In this document: piece after piece, positions 48,881 through 59,065 of the stretch
Position numbering within the stretch: the stretch's first letter is position 1
How the letters are laid out: each line of letters begins with the position of its first letter
Assembly: GCF_006442965.1 (NCBI RefSeq)
Contig: NZ_VFWX01000019.1
Coordinates: 1 to 64,000, forward strand
Direction: 5' to 3'
Source of the DNA: Mesorhizobium sp. CU3
Lineage (GTDB): Bacteria; Pseudomonadota; Alphaproteobacteria; Rhizobiales; Rhizobiaceae
DNA: 64,000 bases
Translations under genes and position numbers: made by a program
The notes under the pieces: model-generated
What the model was told of the DNA's origin: nothing
Database searches by the model: none
The model's input: the letters and a program-made list of their open reading frames with translations, nothing else

Positions 48881-50533
48881 TCAGGCCTGTTCCAGCCAGA
48901 CCTTGCCGTAGTCGTGCTCGTAGGTCGGGTGCATCTTGTAATTCTGCACCGCCTTGGTCGAGTGGCTGTAGAGCTTGCGCCAGTACGGCTGGATGATAAT
49001 GCCGGAATCCTGCAGGATCTGCTCGATGTCCTTCATCATGTCCTTGCGCTTGGCGGCGTCGGCGACGGCCAGCGCGGCGTTGAGCTTGGTATCCCAGTCG
49101 GGGTTCGACCAGGCGGTCTCGTTCCAGGCTTCACCGGTGCGGTAGCCGATCGCAAGAACCTGCACGCCGAGCGGGCGCATGTTCCAGTTGGTCATCGACA
49201 GCGGATACTTCGTCCAGTCGTTCCAGAAGGTCGAGCCCGGCAGAACGGTGCGCTTTACCTTGATGCCGGCGTCGCGCAGCTGTGCGGCGATCGCGTCGCC
49301 GGTGTTCTTGTGCCAGTCCTCGTCGACGGTGATCAGCTCGTGCTCGAAATCGGCCTGGCCGGCTTCCGCCATCAGGGCCTTGGCCTTGGCGGCGTCGCGC
49401 TTGATCTTCGGCAACTCGAAATATTCCGGATGGATCGGGCTGACGTGATGGTTCTCGGCGGCCGTGCCGGCATTGCCGTAGCCGAGCTGCAGGACGACGG
49501 CGTTGTCGACGCCGAGCTGCAGCGCCTGACGAACCTTCTGGTTGTCGTAGGGCTTGTTGTTGACGTTGGTGCGGCACACGATGGTGGCAGCCGTCACCAC
49601 TTCGGACTTCACCAAGTCCATGCCGTCGAGGATCGAGACATAGTCGGCCGAGGTTTCGAAGTTGGTGTGCACTTCGCCGGCCTCGAAAGCGCTGACCATG
49701 GCGCCCGGATCGGTGCCGTAGTCGATGAATTCGATACCGTCGAGGAACACCTCGCCGTCCCACCACTTGTTGTCGGCGCGGCGCTTGTAGACGACCTTCT
49801 GGCCGACGTCGTAGGAGACGAGCTCGAACGGGCCGGTGCCGATCGGGCAGGCTTTGAAATCGCCGCCCTTCTCGTCGAAGCTCTTGTGGACGATCAGACC
49901 CGGATAGTCGCACATGTTCGGGATCAGCGCGATGTCCGGCTTGCCGAGCTTAAGCTTGACGGTCATGTCGTCGACCTTGGTCACGGCGCTCTCGTCGAGC
50001 TTGTCGTCCTTGACCAGCGTGCCGAGGCGGCCTGGCATCGAATTGCCCTCGGCCTTCTTGTCGGCCCAGCGCTTCAGATTGAAAATGACGTCATCGGCGG
50101 TGAAGGCATCGCCGTTCGACCAGGTCACGCCCTTGCGTACATGCAGCGTGTATTCGGTCGCGTCGTCGTTGACGTCCCAGCTTTCCAGGAGATAGGGGCG
50201 GAAAGTGTAGTCGGTGGTGTACTTGACCAGCGGCTCGAGCGCCTGGCGCTCGGCATTGGCGATTTCCGACCAGTCGGCCTTGCGCGGATCCTTCGGATCC
50301 TTGACCCACTGCGCGACCTTCAGCGTGCCGCCCTTCTTGCCCTGCACGTCTTCTGCGCGCGCCGGGGTCGGATCGGCCAGGCCGATCAGGCCATAGGCCA
50401 TCGCCGTGGACGCCCCGAAAACGCTCGCCAGCGCCAGGAATTCGCGGCGATCGACCTTTCCTGCCTTGGCTTCTTCAGCCAGGGCCAGGATGTGATCCGG
50501 AACGCGATCGCTATTACTCTTGTAGAATGCCAT
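48881..50533 (-). CDS. peptide-type ABC substrate-binding protein, Tat exported
   Basis: A 550-residue family 5 extracellular solute-binding protein. Export by the Tat route is indicated by DRREFLALASVFG (twin arginine, near residue 30), late after a 27-residue leader. The binding domain contains the family strand YTLHVRKGVTWSNGDAFTADDV. First gene of the ABC operon with dppB, dppC and the fused ATPases. Substrates of such systems include peptides, sugars and betaine-like compounds; the demethylation pair at 39-43 kb is nearby but not adjacent. Confidence 0.88.
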   Translation of the reverse strand: MAFYKSNSDRVPDHILALAEEAKAGKVDRREFLALASVFGASTAMAYGLIGLADPTPARAEDVQGKKGGTLKVAQWVKDPKDPRKADWSEIANAERQALEPLVKYTTDYTFRPYLLESWDVNDDATEYTLHVRKGVTWSNGDAFTADDVIFNLKRWADKKAEGNSMPGRLGTLVKDDKLDESAVTKVDDMTVKLKLGKPDIALIPNMCDYPGLIVHKSFDEKGGDFKACPIGTGPFELVSYDVGQKVVYKRRADNKWWDGEVFLDGIEFIDYGTDPGAMVSAFEAGEVHTNFETSADYVSILDGMDLVKSEVVTAATIVCRTNVNNKPYDNQKVRQALQLGVDNAVVLQLGYGNAGTAAENHHVSPIHPEYFELPKIKRDAAKAKALMAEAGQADFEHELITVDEDWHKNTGDAIAAQLRDAGIKVKRTVLPGSTFWNDWTKYPLSMTNWNMRPLGVQVLAIGYRTGEAWNETAWSNPDWDTKLNAALAVADAAKRKDMMKDIEQILQDSGIIIQPYWRKLYSHSTKAVQNYKMHPTYEHDYGKVWLEQA

Positions 50534-50652
50534 GACTATCTCCCATTGTTGGCTTTCCGCCTTTTAACATTCCGCATCCAGACCATCATGTCAAAGAGGG
50601 CATGGAGCTAGAACATGTTAGGGAATGTGCAACTTTGGAATGAGGCCGGTTC

Positions 50653-50692
50653 GCGCGATAGCGACAGTCTTGACGCAAAATTGCTATTGCGC
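50653..50692. promoter_or_regulatory. inverted repeat upstream of ABC operon
   Basis: GCGCGATAGC (50653-50662) and GCTATTGCGC (50683-50692) are inverted with one mismatch, 20 bases apart. It lies 120 bases upstream of the binding-protein start and 115 bases past the tamB stop. It may be an operator or part of the tamB terminator. The remainder of 50534-50806 shows nothing else. Confidence 0.35.
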
Positions 50693-50806
50693 CTCGAATT
50701 CCCGGAAAAACGCCGAGGCGATTAAATCAAGACATTCTAGGCGGATAGGGACCGCTCTCGCGCGGGACAAGTCTTCTTGGCCCCACCGCGGGCGGGCGCC
50801 ACAACC

Positions 50807-53800
50807 TCAATACTCGCGCTCGTAGAAGACGCCGCCCTTGGCCTCGCCGGCGTCGTTGGCCTCGCCGCGCAGCTTGACGCCCTTGCCGACATTGAGGTCG
50901 ATCGTCGCCTTGCCGGAGCCCGGCTTGTCACCCTTCTGTATGGTCACATAGGTGCGGTCGTTGAGGTATTTGCCGGCCGAAACGGCGGTGCCGCCTTTGT
51001 CGTCGGTGGTCACATCGAGATCGTCGATGCCAATGGCGCTTTGCAGGTTCTCGAGCAGCGAGGTCGAACCGCCGACCCCCGCCAGTTGCGCGGCCGCGCT
51101 CGCAAGCTGCGCGATCTGCAGCGGCGACAGCTTGGACATGGATTGACCGAAGATGAGCTGTGCCAGGACCTCGTCCTGGGGCAGCGCCGGCACGGAGGAA
51201 AAGGTGAATTTCGGATTGGTCGCCTCGCCCGACACCACGATAGTGACTGTGGCGCTGCTCGTCGTCGTGGTCGCCGTCATGTTGAGATAGGGCACCAGCG
51301 AACCCTGGAACCCGACGGTGCCCTCGGTGAAAGTCAGCCGCTTGGCGAGGATGGTCAGCCGGCCGCGCTGCAAGGTGAAGGTGCCGACGGCCTGCGGCGA
51401 GGATGCCGGACCGGTCAATTTCAGCGAGCCGCCCAGTTCGGCATCGACGCCCCTGCCCTGGATGAAGATCTGGTTCGGCGCGTTGACCGTGACGTCGAGC
51501 GTCAGGCCGCTGCCGCTGTTGCCGCCGCTGGCCGTTGCCGGGCGCAGCGCCTTGTCTTGCGCCCGCACCGCGGCCGGCGCATTCCGGTGCTTGACGTCCA
51601 GCTCCGACAGCGATGCCGGCAGCTTGTCCGGAACGGTGATCACGGTCCTGGCCAGGTTGATGGTGCCGGCAATCGCTGGCGCCGAGACGAGCGGACCCTT
51701 GATGGTCAGGTCGCCACCGAGATTGGCGGTGACCACGCGGCCGTCGGTATAGCGGCCGTCGGTGAGTTTTATGGACAGATCGGCCGGGAAACCTTGCGCC
51801 GGCACGATGCCGACCGTGCCGCTCGCCGACAGACTGCCGCGCGTCGACAGCGTGCCGGTGAGGCGATTGATCCTGGCGACGCCTCCGCCGATCGAAACGT
51901 CGGCCGCGATGTCGTTGACCGCGAGGCCCGAACGGGCATCGATCAGGCGCGCTCCGGAGGTATTCACCGTACCGCCGATGACCGGCGAGGACGCGGGTCC
52001 GCGCACCTGGACATTGACATTGGCCGTCCCGGTGAGCCCCAGGCCTTGCGCGGCGAGCTTTGCGGCGAGGAAGGAGAACGGCACCTTGCCGTTGAAGTCG
52101 AGCACCAGGGCCGGCGTGCCGGCCGTCGTCACCGAGCCACCGCCCTTGAGGCCAAGCCCGGCGCCGTCGCTGATATTGGCGTCGAAGGTGAGCCTGTTGC
52201 CGGCGAAATTTCCCGACGAAGACACGCTCATGGCGCCGAGCCCGGCGCCGCGCGTCTGCGAAGTCTGCACGCCGGAGGCATCGATATTGAAGGCGACCGA
52301 GGGGCTGGCCGGCGCACCGCTGACCTTGACCGTGCCCGAAATCGAGCCGGCCGCGTCGAGACCCTTGGCAAAACCGTTGGCGAGCGAGGCTGGAACCCTC
52401 GACAGATTGGCGTTGATGTCGAGCGCCTGCCCGACCTTTCCCGTCACCGTCGCCGTGCCGCCGCCGAGATTGAGCACCAGCCGGTCCAGCGTCGTCGTGC
52501 CGTTGGCGATGGTGACGGTCGAGGCCTGGGCGATCGCCGCCTTGATGCCTTGCACCGTCGCCTCGCCCGACGACAGCTCGATCGTCGTCATGCCGTTCGC
52601 GACCTTGACCCGGCCGGTCGCTTTGGCCGGAATGTTCTTGACCGTCGCGCCACCCGAGAAGCCGGTCCAGTCGCCGTCGCGTTTCAAATCGACATCGATA
52701 CCGGTGACGGCGGTGCCGCCCGAGATGACGCTCTCCGCGCGCACCATGCCAGCGATCACTGGTGCGGCGATGTAATTGGCAATCTGCGCATCGATGGCGA
52801 CGTTCCTGGCAGAGAGGTCGCCGCGCTTGATCTGCGAAGTGTTTGCCTTGACCACGACGTTGGGCCCATTGGCGGTCTTGGAGAAAGCGATCGTGCCGCG
52901 TACATTGCCCTCGGCCTGTTCCAGCGCAAGCGCCGCCAGCGGGCCGATATCGGGCAGATCGAGCGACACCGTGCCGACCGGCACGAAGGCATCGTCGAGC
53001 GTAAGATCGCCGGAAATCTTGTTCGGCCCGAGCGACAGCAACAGCCCGTTGATCGCGCGGCTGCCATCGGTGGTGGCAAGCACCGCGCTGCCCTGCAATG
53101 GCTGGCCGGCGACATTGCCGGTCAACTGCACATTGGCGGCCGGATTGGCGGCGTCGGCCTTGCCGGTCGCCGTCAACTTCAGCCCGGTGATCTCGCGCGC
53201 CGCCACCGAAAGCCGGTCGCTCTCCACAGTCATCGACAGGTCGGGCGCGATGACCGGACCTTGCGCATTCAGGACAAAGGCGATGGCGCCCTTGGCATCT
53301 TTCGAGAGGCCAGAAACATCGCTTAGCGCGCCCTTGATGCCGGCGGCGAGCTTGCCATTGGCAAGGCTCGCCTGCCCGTCGGCGCTGAGCGCGCCCGAAG
53401 TGAACTTCAGCCTGTCGACACTGACATTGCCCTGGGCGTCGCGCTTCAGCGCCCCGCTCAATTGCGCGCTCTCGCCAAGCATGCCGCGCACCGCCGCCGG
53501 CAAGGCGGAAGACGCGACGTCGGCTTTCAGATTCAGGTCGACGACGCCGTCGCCAAGCGACACCCGGCCCGCAACCTGGCTGTTGAGCGCATCGCTGGTC
53601 AGCGAACCGCTGTTGACGGCGACGGCATCGGTCGTCAGCCGGCCGTCGACCTTGGCGGTGACCTTGCCGGCGATCAGCGGCGCGATCATGGGATTGTCGA
53701 GGCCGATCCTGTCCACCGACACCGTGCCGGAGACCGGGCCCGACCGCCCCTTGAGGTCGAAGGCGTCCGAATGCAGAACCAGGGTCAGGCCGTCGACTTT

Positions 53801-56800
53801 CGCCTGGCTGGCGGCGATGGAAGGCAGGATCGCGGACACATCCAGCCGCGCCTGCGTGCTTTCGCCCGCCATCTTTGCCGACAGCGACTGGACTTCGAGC
53901 TTGATCGGACTTGCGGCGCTGCCGACCGTCAGCGGCAGGCTGGGTCCGGACGAGGTAAGGTCGAGCGAGAAATCGCTGGCGCCATTGGGATTGAGGGTGC
54001 CGGCGGCCTTGCCCGAGATCTTGTCACCCGAAAGCATGGCATGGTCCAGGGCGACGCCGCCTGCCAGCGTATAGCTGCCGGCGGCGTCGATATCGAGCGG
54101 CCCGAGCCCCGCCTGCCGTGTCTGGCTGGTCTCGGCGCTCGCCACCTTGGCTTTGAACTGAATGTCGGGGTTGGACGATAGACCCGTGACATGCGCCGTA
54201 CCCTCAACCGTTCCGGCGCCGTCGAGGCCGGGCACGAAATCATTGGCGAGCGCCACCGGCAGGTTGGCGAGATTGGCCGTCAGGTCGAGCGTCTGGCCGG
54301 CCGTGCCGGAAACCGTCGCCGAGCCGCCGCCGAGATTGAGCGCGAGCTTTTCGACCGTGGCGACGCCATTGGTGACCGACACGCTGGAAGGCTCGGCTAT
54401 GGCCGCCTTGATGCCGCGCACCGTCGCCTCGCCGGAAGCGATTTCCACGCTGGTCGTGCCGTTGGCGATCTTCACGCGCCCAGTGGCCGTCGCCGGAATG
54501 CCGGACGCCGTGGCGCCGCCGGTAAAATTGGTCCAGTCGCCGTCGCGCTTGAGATCGATGCCGATGCCGCTGACCACGGTCGAGCCGGAGGTCACGCTGT
54601 CAGCCTTGATCGTTCCAGATATCGCAGGACCTTTTATGTAATTGGCGATCAGCGCGTTGACGGTGATGGCCTTTGCCGCCAGATCGCCGCGCTCGATCGA
54701 TGTGCTGGCGGCATTGACGGTGACGGTTGGCGCCCCGCCATCCTTGGCGAAGGCGATGGTGCCGTTGATGTCGCCGGTCGCACTCTGGTTGCCGAGCGCC
54801 GCCAGCGGTCCGATGTCGGGCACAGCAAGCGTCAGCGTGCCGAGCGGCAGGAACTTGTCGTCGAGCACGAGATCGCCCGAAACCTTGTTGTCGCCGAGCG
54901 CCAGGGTCAGCCCCTTGATCGAACGCTTGCCGTCGGCCGTCACCAGCGAGGCCCCAATGTCGAGCGACTGCCCTTCGGCGCTGCCGGTAAGCGAGACATC
55001 GGCCGACGGGTTGACGATGTCGGCCTTGCCCTTGGCCGAGAGCTTGATGTCCTTCACCGTGCGGCCGGCCGCCGTCAGGCTGGCGCTGTCGGCCGAGACG
55101 GTAAAGTCCGGCGCCAGGCGCGGCCCGCTCGCGGTCAGCGCGAAATTGACCCCGCCGGCAAGCGGCGTGCCGGCGAGCGACGACAGCGCCGAGACATCGC
55201 CCAGCGTGCCTTTGACATTGGCCTCGATGTCCGAGCCTTGCGCGCTGGCCGTTCCGCTGGCGCTGAGCGAGCCGGAGGTAAGCTCGAGCGAATTGGCGGC
55301 GAACGCGCCCTGCGGATCGCGTGTCGCCGTCGCCGAGAACGTCACCCGATCGCCGAGCAGCGAGCTGATCTGCGGCGGCAATGCTTTCGAGTCAGCGTCG
55401 GCATTCATCTTCAATGTCATCGACAGGTCGGTAAGCGACACCGCCGCCGTAAGCGCGGCGTTGAGCGCATCGCTGCGCAACGTGCCTTTCTCGATGGTCA
55501 CATTCTCGCGGCTGATCGTGCCGGACAGATCGGCGGCGAGCTTGCCCGTCACCATCGGCGCCAGCGTGGCGACGTCGGTCTTCAGACCGGCCGCGGCGAG
55601 CTTGATATTGACCGGGCCGCTGCGGTTCTCGATATCGAAACCGTCGGAATGGATCTCGCCTGTAATGTTGTTGAGCTGCGTGCCGCCAACCGCGACCGAG
55701 TTGAGCGTTGTCCCGATATCGATCGCCGGCGCCTTGCCGTCGCCGAAAGCACGTACCGTCGCCTTTTCGATCGCGACCAGGATCGGCACCGCGCTGTTGC
55801 CGACATCGATGGTGACCGGCTTGCCCTTGGCGGACAGCTCGACGGCAAGGTCGCTGGCGCCCTTCGGATCGACATTGCCGGTGGCCGTGCCGTGCACGGC
55901 CTCGCTTTCGATGATGGCACGTTCGATATCGATGCCGCCGGCCGTGGTCGCCGTACCGGCGACGTCGAAGCTTGTCTTGCCGGCGAACAGCGCCCTTATC
56001 TTCTGCGGCATGAACGGCTCGAACTCGCCGTCGCCCTTGGCCTCGATATGGTGGCCCTTGTCCGACAACTGATGGCGGCCGGTGAACTGGGTGACGATCT
56101 GGTTGTCGACCATGAACGTGCCGACGCCGCTCCAGTTCGCCAGCGGCCCGGAACCAGTGACGACGATGTTGACCGGCGGCGCATTCGGCAGCTTGAGCAG
56201 ATTGGCGATGATGCCGCCGGCCGGCTCCGACGCCTTGAGATCCAGGTCGAGCTTGTTGTCGGCCGGCGCGAAATGGATCTTGGCGTCGACATTGCCCTCT
56301 TTGCCGTCATGGCGGCTGATATTGAGCACGCTCTCGATCGCCAGCGGCGACGGGTCGGCCTTGACCGAGCCCTTGGCGGCCAGCTCGGCAATGCCGCTGC
56401 CGGCAAGCTCCTGGCCGAGCGCGATCTCCGGCAGGTCGATCGCTTTGACGTCGATCGACACCGGCAGACTCCCCGAACCGCCTTGCGACGGCTGCTGGCT
56501 CGGCTGCGGCAACCGCGCCAGCTCGATGCGCTCGGCGGCCAGCCGGTCGGCGTCGAAGTTCCAGGAAAGCAGCGCCGTCGGCGACCAGTCGAGCACCACC
56601 TTGCGCGCCACCAGCCAGGGACCTGCGCGATCTTCGACCACGACATGGTCGAGCCTCAGCGCACCCGACCAGATGCCTTCGATGCCGGCGATCGTGACCT
56701 TGCGGTCCTCGCTCGAGGCCATCCTGGAAATCAGGCTGGCGAGATTCTGCCGTCCGCCTTCTGTACCGGTCAGCACGAAAAGCGCGCCGATCGCGACCAC

Positions 56801-56857
56801 CAGCAGGAGGAGCAGCGTGTAGATGAAGATGCGAAGGATGCGCCAGAATATCTTCAT
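50807..56857 (-). CDS. tamB: translocation and assembly module TamB
   Basis: A 2016-residue AsmA-like envelope protein. One N-terminal helix (about residues 10-30, IFIYTLLLLLVVAIGALFVL) anchors it in the inner membrane. The rest is a repetitive beta-rich groove crossing the periplasm, ending in the conserved TamB domain (DUF490) with the C-terminal tail GEAKGGVFYEREY. It works with TamA in outer-membrane assembly and probably lipid transport. It is longer than E. coli TamB (1259) because residues of about 306-930 and 931-1555 are a tandem duplication. It begins two bases after the tamA stop. Confidence 0.92.
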   Translation of the reverse strand: MKIFWRILRIFIYTLLLLLVVAIGALFVLTGTEGGRQNLASLISRMASSEDRKVTIAGIEGIWSGALRLDHVVVEDRAGPWLVARKVVLDWSPTALLSWNFDADRLAAERIELARLPQPSQQPSQGGSGSLPVSIDVKAIDLPEIALGQELAGSGIAELAAKGSVKADPSPLAIESVLNISRHDGKEGNVDAKIHFAPADNKLDLDLKASEPAGGIIANLLKLPNAPPVNIVVTGSGPLANWSGVGTFMVDNQIVTQFTGRHQLSDKGHHIEAKGDGEFEPFMPQKIRALFAGKTSFDVAGTATTAGGIDIERAIIESEAVHGTATGNVDPKGASDLAVELSAKGKPVTIDVGNSAVPILVAIEKATVRAFGDGKAPAIDIGTTLNSVAVGGTQLNNITGEIHSDGFDIENRSGPVNIKLAAAGLKTDVATLAPMVTGKLAADLSGTISRENVTIEKGTLRSDALNAALTAAVSLTDLSMTLKMNADADSKALPPQISSLLGDRVTFSATATRDPQGAFAANSLELTSGSLSASGTASAQGSDIEANVKGTLGDVSALSSLAGTPLAGGVNFALTASGPRLAPDFTVSADSASLTAAGRTVKDIKLSAKGKADIVNPSADVSLTGSAEGQSLDIGASLVTADGKRSIKGLTLALGDNKVSGDLVLDDKFLPLGTLTLAVPDIGPLAALGNQSATGDINGTIAFAKDGGAPTVTVNAASTSIERGDLAAKAITVNALIANYIKGPAISGTIKADSVTSGSTVVSGIGIDLKRDGDWTNFTGGATASGIPATATGRVKIANGTTSVEIASGEATVRGIKAAIAEPSSVSVTNGVATVEKLALNLGGGSATVSGTAGQTLDLTANLANLPVALANDFVPGLDGAGTVEGTAHVTGLSSNPDIQFKAKVASAETSQTRQAGLGPLDIDAAGSYTLAGGVALDHAMLSGDKISGKAAGTLNPNGASDFSLDLTSSGPSLPLTVGSAASPIKLEVQSLSAKMAGESTQARLDVSAILPSIAASQAKVDGLTLVLHSDAFDLKGRSGPVSGTVSVDRIGLDNPMIAPLIAGKVTAKVDGRLTTDAVAVNSGSLTSDALNSQVAGRVSLGDGVVDLNLKADVASSALPAAVRGMLGESAQLSGALKRDAQGNVSVDRLKFTSGALSADGQASLANGKLAAGIKGALSDVSGLSKDAKGAIAFVLNAQGPVIAPDLSMTVESDRLSVAAREITGLKLTATGKADAANPAANVQLTGNVAGQPLQGSAVLATTDGSRAINGLLLSLGPNKISGDLTLDDAFVPVGTVSLDLPDIGPLAALALEQAEGNVRGTIAFSKTANGPNVVVKANTSQIKRGDLSARNVAIDAQIANYIAAPVIAGMVRAESVISGGTAVTGIDVDLKRDGDWTGFSGGATVKNIPAKATGRVKVANGMTTIELSSGEATVQGIKAAIAQASTVTIANGTTTLDRLVLNLGGGTATVTGKVGQALDINANLSRVPASLANGFAKGLDAAGSISGTVKVSGAPASPSVAFNIDASGVQTSQTRGAGLGAMSVSSSGNFAGNRLTFDANISDGAGLGLKGGGSVTTAGTPALVLDFNGKVPFSFLAAKLAAQGLGLTGTANVNVQVRGPASSPVIGGTVNTSGARLIDARSGLAVNDIAADVSIGGGVARINRLTGTLSTRGSLSASGTVGIVPAQGFPADLSIKLTDGRYTDGRVVTANLGGDLTIKGPLVSAPAIAGTINLARTVITVPDKLPASLSELDVKHRNAPAAVRAQDKALRPATASGGNSGSGLTLDVTVNAPNQIFIQGRGVDAELGGSLKLTGPASSPQAVGTFTLQRGRLTILAKRLTFTEGTVGFQGSLVPYLNMTATTTTSSATVTIVVSGEATNPKFTFSSVPALPQDEVLAQLIFGQSMSKLSPLQIAQLASAAAQLAGVGGSTSLLENLQSAIGIDDLDVTTDDKGGTAVSAGKYLNDRTYVTIQKGDKPGSGKATIDLNVGKGVKLRGEANDAGEAKGGVFYEREY
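52190..55940 (-). repeat. internal tandem duplication in tamB
   Basis: Two units of about 1.87 kb (roughly 55940-54066 and 54065-52190) encode parallel protein stretches. Matching landmarks are DLKRDGDWTNFTGG / DLKRDGDWTGFSGG, LALGDNKVSGDLVLDD / LSLGPNKISGDLTLDD and ATVRGIKAAIAEPS / ATVQGIKAAIAQAS. Boundaries are approximate. Confidence 0.8.
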
Positions 56858-56859
56858 GG

Positions 56860-58788
56860 TCAGAACGCCTGACCGATGCCGGCATAAATGCCGAAATGCG
56901 GATCGCTGGGATCGCGGTTGAGCGGCACCGCCGCATCGATGCGCAGCGGCCCGAACGGCGTGATGTAGCGCAGGCCGACACCTGCGCCGACCTTCACATC
57001 CGAGAAATTGGGGAAGGATTTGGTCGAAACGGTGCCTGCATCGACAAAGGGCACGATGCCGATCGTGTCGGTGACGCCGATGCGCATCTCGACCGAGGTC
57101 TCGAAGAAGGACAGCCCGCCGATCGGCTGGCCGTTGATGTCCTTCGGGCCGATGCCCTGGTAGGAATAGCCGCGCACCGAGCCGCCGCCGCCGGAGTAGA
57201 AGCGCCGGTCGGCCGGCACGCTCTGCAGCCCGGTACCGACGATCGAGCCGAGCGCGACGCGCTCGGCGAGCACGAAGCGGCTCGCCGTGTCGAGCGACTG
57301 GTAGGTGTAGCTCTCGCCCTTCAGCTTCAGGAAGGTGGCGCCGTTCAATATGTCGTAGCTCGGCTCGGCATAGGCGAGGAAGCGGAAACCCCGGGTCGGG
57401 TTCAGCTTGTTGTCGCGGCTGTCATAGACATATTGCAGCGGCACGCTGGCGATCAGATAGGTATGCTTGCCGAAAGCGTCGTGGATCTTCGAATAGTCGA
57501 GGTCAAACTCGGCCGACACCCTTTGCCGCTTGTCGAGGTCGTAGGAGACGCCGATGTCGCCCTTGACCGAGAAATGGTCATAGGCGTCAGGATGTTCGAA
57601 CACCGTCTTGATGCCGGTGAAGAATTTCGAGGTCGGACCGAGCACTCCGGGCTTCTCGAACATGACGCCGGCATTGTAGTTCAGCGCCGAGATGCTGTTG
57701 GAGCCGATGCCGCTGATCGAGCCGTCTATGCGCAGCTTCTCGGCCTGGCCGAACAGGTTGCGGTGACCCCAATAGCCTTCCAGCCCCAGCCCTTCCGTGT
57801 TCGAGACAGTGCCGCCGATGCCGAAATAGCGCGGCTTGCGCTCGCTGACCTGAACGTCGATCGGTATGTTGCCATTGGCGTCGAGCTTATCGCCCTCCTT
57901 GATCGTGACGCTGTTGAACACTTCGAGCCCAAGCAGCCGGTCGCGCGCGTCGTCGATCTCCTGCGGCGAGTACTGCTTGCCGCGCTGCAGCCCGGTCATG
58001 TATTCGGTGAAGTTGCGGTCGACCTTCTCGGTGCCTTCGACCGTCGTGTCGCCATAGCCGGCTACCGGGCCGGCCGCCACCGTCAGCGTGACGTCGAGCG
58101 TCGAGGTGTCATGCTCGGCGACGATCTCGCGGTCGGTCACCTTGGCAAGTGGCCTGCCCTCGTCCTTCAGTGCCCGCACGATCAGGGCTTCGGCCTTGAG
58201 CACCGCGCCCGAGCCTGCATCGCCGCCGGCGATCAGGCCGAAATCGGCGCTCGCCAGCCCCGCCGCATCGCCCTTGAGGCGGATGTTGCCGAGCGTGAAT
58301 TTCGGGCCGGGCGCGATGGTAACCACCACCGGGATAGGCTGCGGTCCCTTGAATTCGGCATCGGGCGGCAATTCGTCGATCGACTTGCCCTGGATGGCGA
58401 TCGTGACCACGCCCTCGTAACGTGCGTCCGCGTAAAGCGCCGCAACCAGTTGTTCTCGGTCGCCGCGCGCCTTGGCCATCAGGCCGAGCGAACCCGAAAC
58501 CGGATGCTTCTCGTCGTTTTTCAGCGCGGAGGCATTTTCGAGTTTCTTCACCAAGTCCTTGTCGGCATCGGGCGCGTCGATGGTCACCGAATAGCGCAAC
58601 GGGTCGACGATGTCGGCGTCCTCGTTGTCGGACGAGCCCCAGAGCTTGATGCCGAAAATCTCGAAAGCGGCTGCCGAACGCACTTCGGCGGCCAGCAAGA
58701 TGGCGCAAAACAGCGCGAAAAGCAGGGCGCGCGGAAGCCCGCGCCCTGGCGCGAACCCTCCTGACATCTGCGTTTCATGCGCCGGCAT
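56860..58788 (-). CDS. tamA: TamA outer-membrane barrel (BamA family)
   Basis: A 642-residue Omp85 protein. A signal peptide (about residues 20-42) is followed by POTRA-like domains (to about 330) and a C-terminal 16-strand barrel with the VRGYSYQGIGP lid-lock region (VRGY motif) and an end in FGIYAGIGQAF, with terminal phenylalanine. It forms the outer-membrane part of the TamAB machine. The tamB gene follows directly. AGG lies eight bases before the ATG at 58788; an ATG seven codons later is also possible. Confidence 0.9.
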   Translation of the reverse strand: MPAHETQMSGGFAPGRGLPRALLFALFCAILLAAEVRSAAAFEIFGIKLWGSSDNEDADIVDPLRYSVTIDAPDADKDLVKKLENASALKNDEKHPVSGSLGLMAKARGDREQLVAALYADARYEGVVTIAIQGKSIDELPPDAEFKGPQPIPVVVTIAPGPKFTLGNIRLKGDAAGLASADFGLIAGGDAGSGAVLKAEALIVRALKDEGRPLAKVTDREIVAEHDTSTLDVTLTVAAGPVAGYGDTTVEGTEKVDRNFTEYMTGLQRGKQYSPQEIDDARDRLLGLEVFNSVTIKEGDKLDANGNIPIDVQVSERKPRYFGIGGTVSNTEGLGLEGYWGHRNLFGQAEKLRIDGSISGIGSNSISALNYNAGVMFEKPGVLGPTSKFFTGIKTVFEHPDAYDHFSVKGDIGVSYDLDKRQRVSAEFDLDYSKIHDAFGKHTYLIASVPLQYVYDSRDNKLNPTRGFRFLAYAEPSYDILNGATFLKLKGESYTYQSLDTASRFVLAERVALGSIVGTGLQSVPADRRFYSGGGGSVRGYSYQGIGPKDINGQPIGGLSFFETSVEMRIGVTDTIGIVPFVDAGTVSTKSFPNFSDVKVGAGVGLRYITPFGPLRIDAAVPLNRDPSDPHFGIYAGIGQAF

Positions 58789-59065
58789 TAAGACAACCTA
58801 GTCGACAAAACTAAAATTGGAATGAAGTTCCGCAACGTTCGTAAAGGGGCCACAATCCAATTGTCTGAAATAGACCGGGCTTGGAATTCACACCTTTTGC
58901 GATTCCGCAAGAAAGTGTGATCCGTCTCACAGAGGTTCTGTCGAAATACCGGCCCTTGGCCGGCATGGAAACCGTTCGCGGGTAATTAACCTGCGTTGTT
59001 CCGGCGTTGACAAGCCTTGCCAAAGCTTGATCATACCCGGACGCTGGCGATGTCTGGAGGGTGGT

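Noticed and set aside
46435..48996. 853-residue open frame on the plus strand
   Set aside because: Antisense to the two permease genes; composition dominated by Arg, Asp, Gln and His, typical of shadow frames.
54191..56872. 893-residue open frame on the plus strand across tamB
   Set aside because: Mirror of the tamB coding frame, with no start signal or domain.
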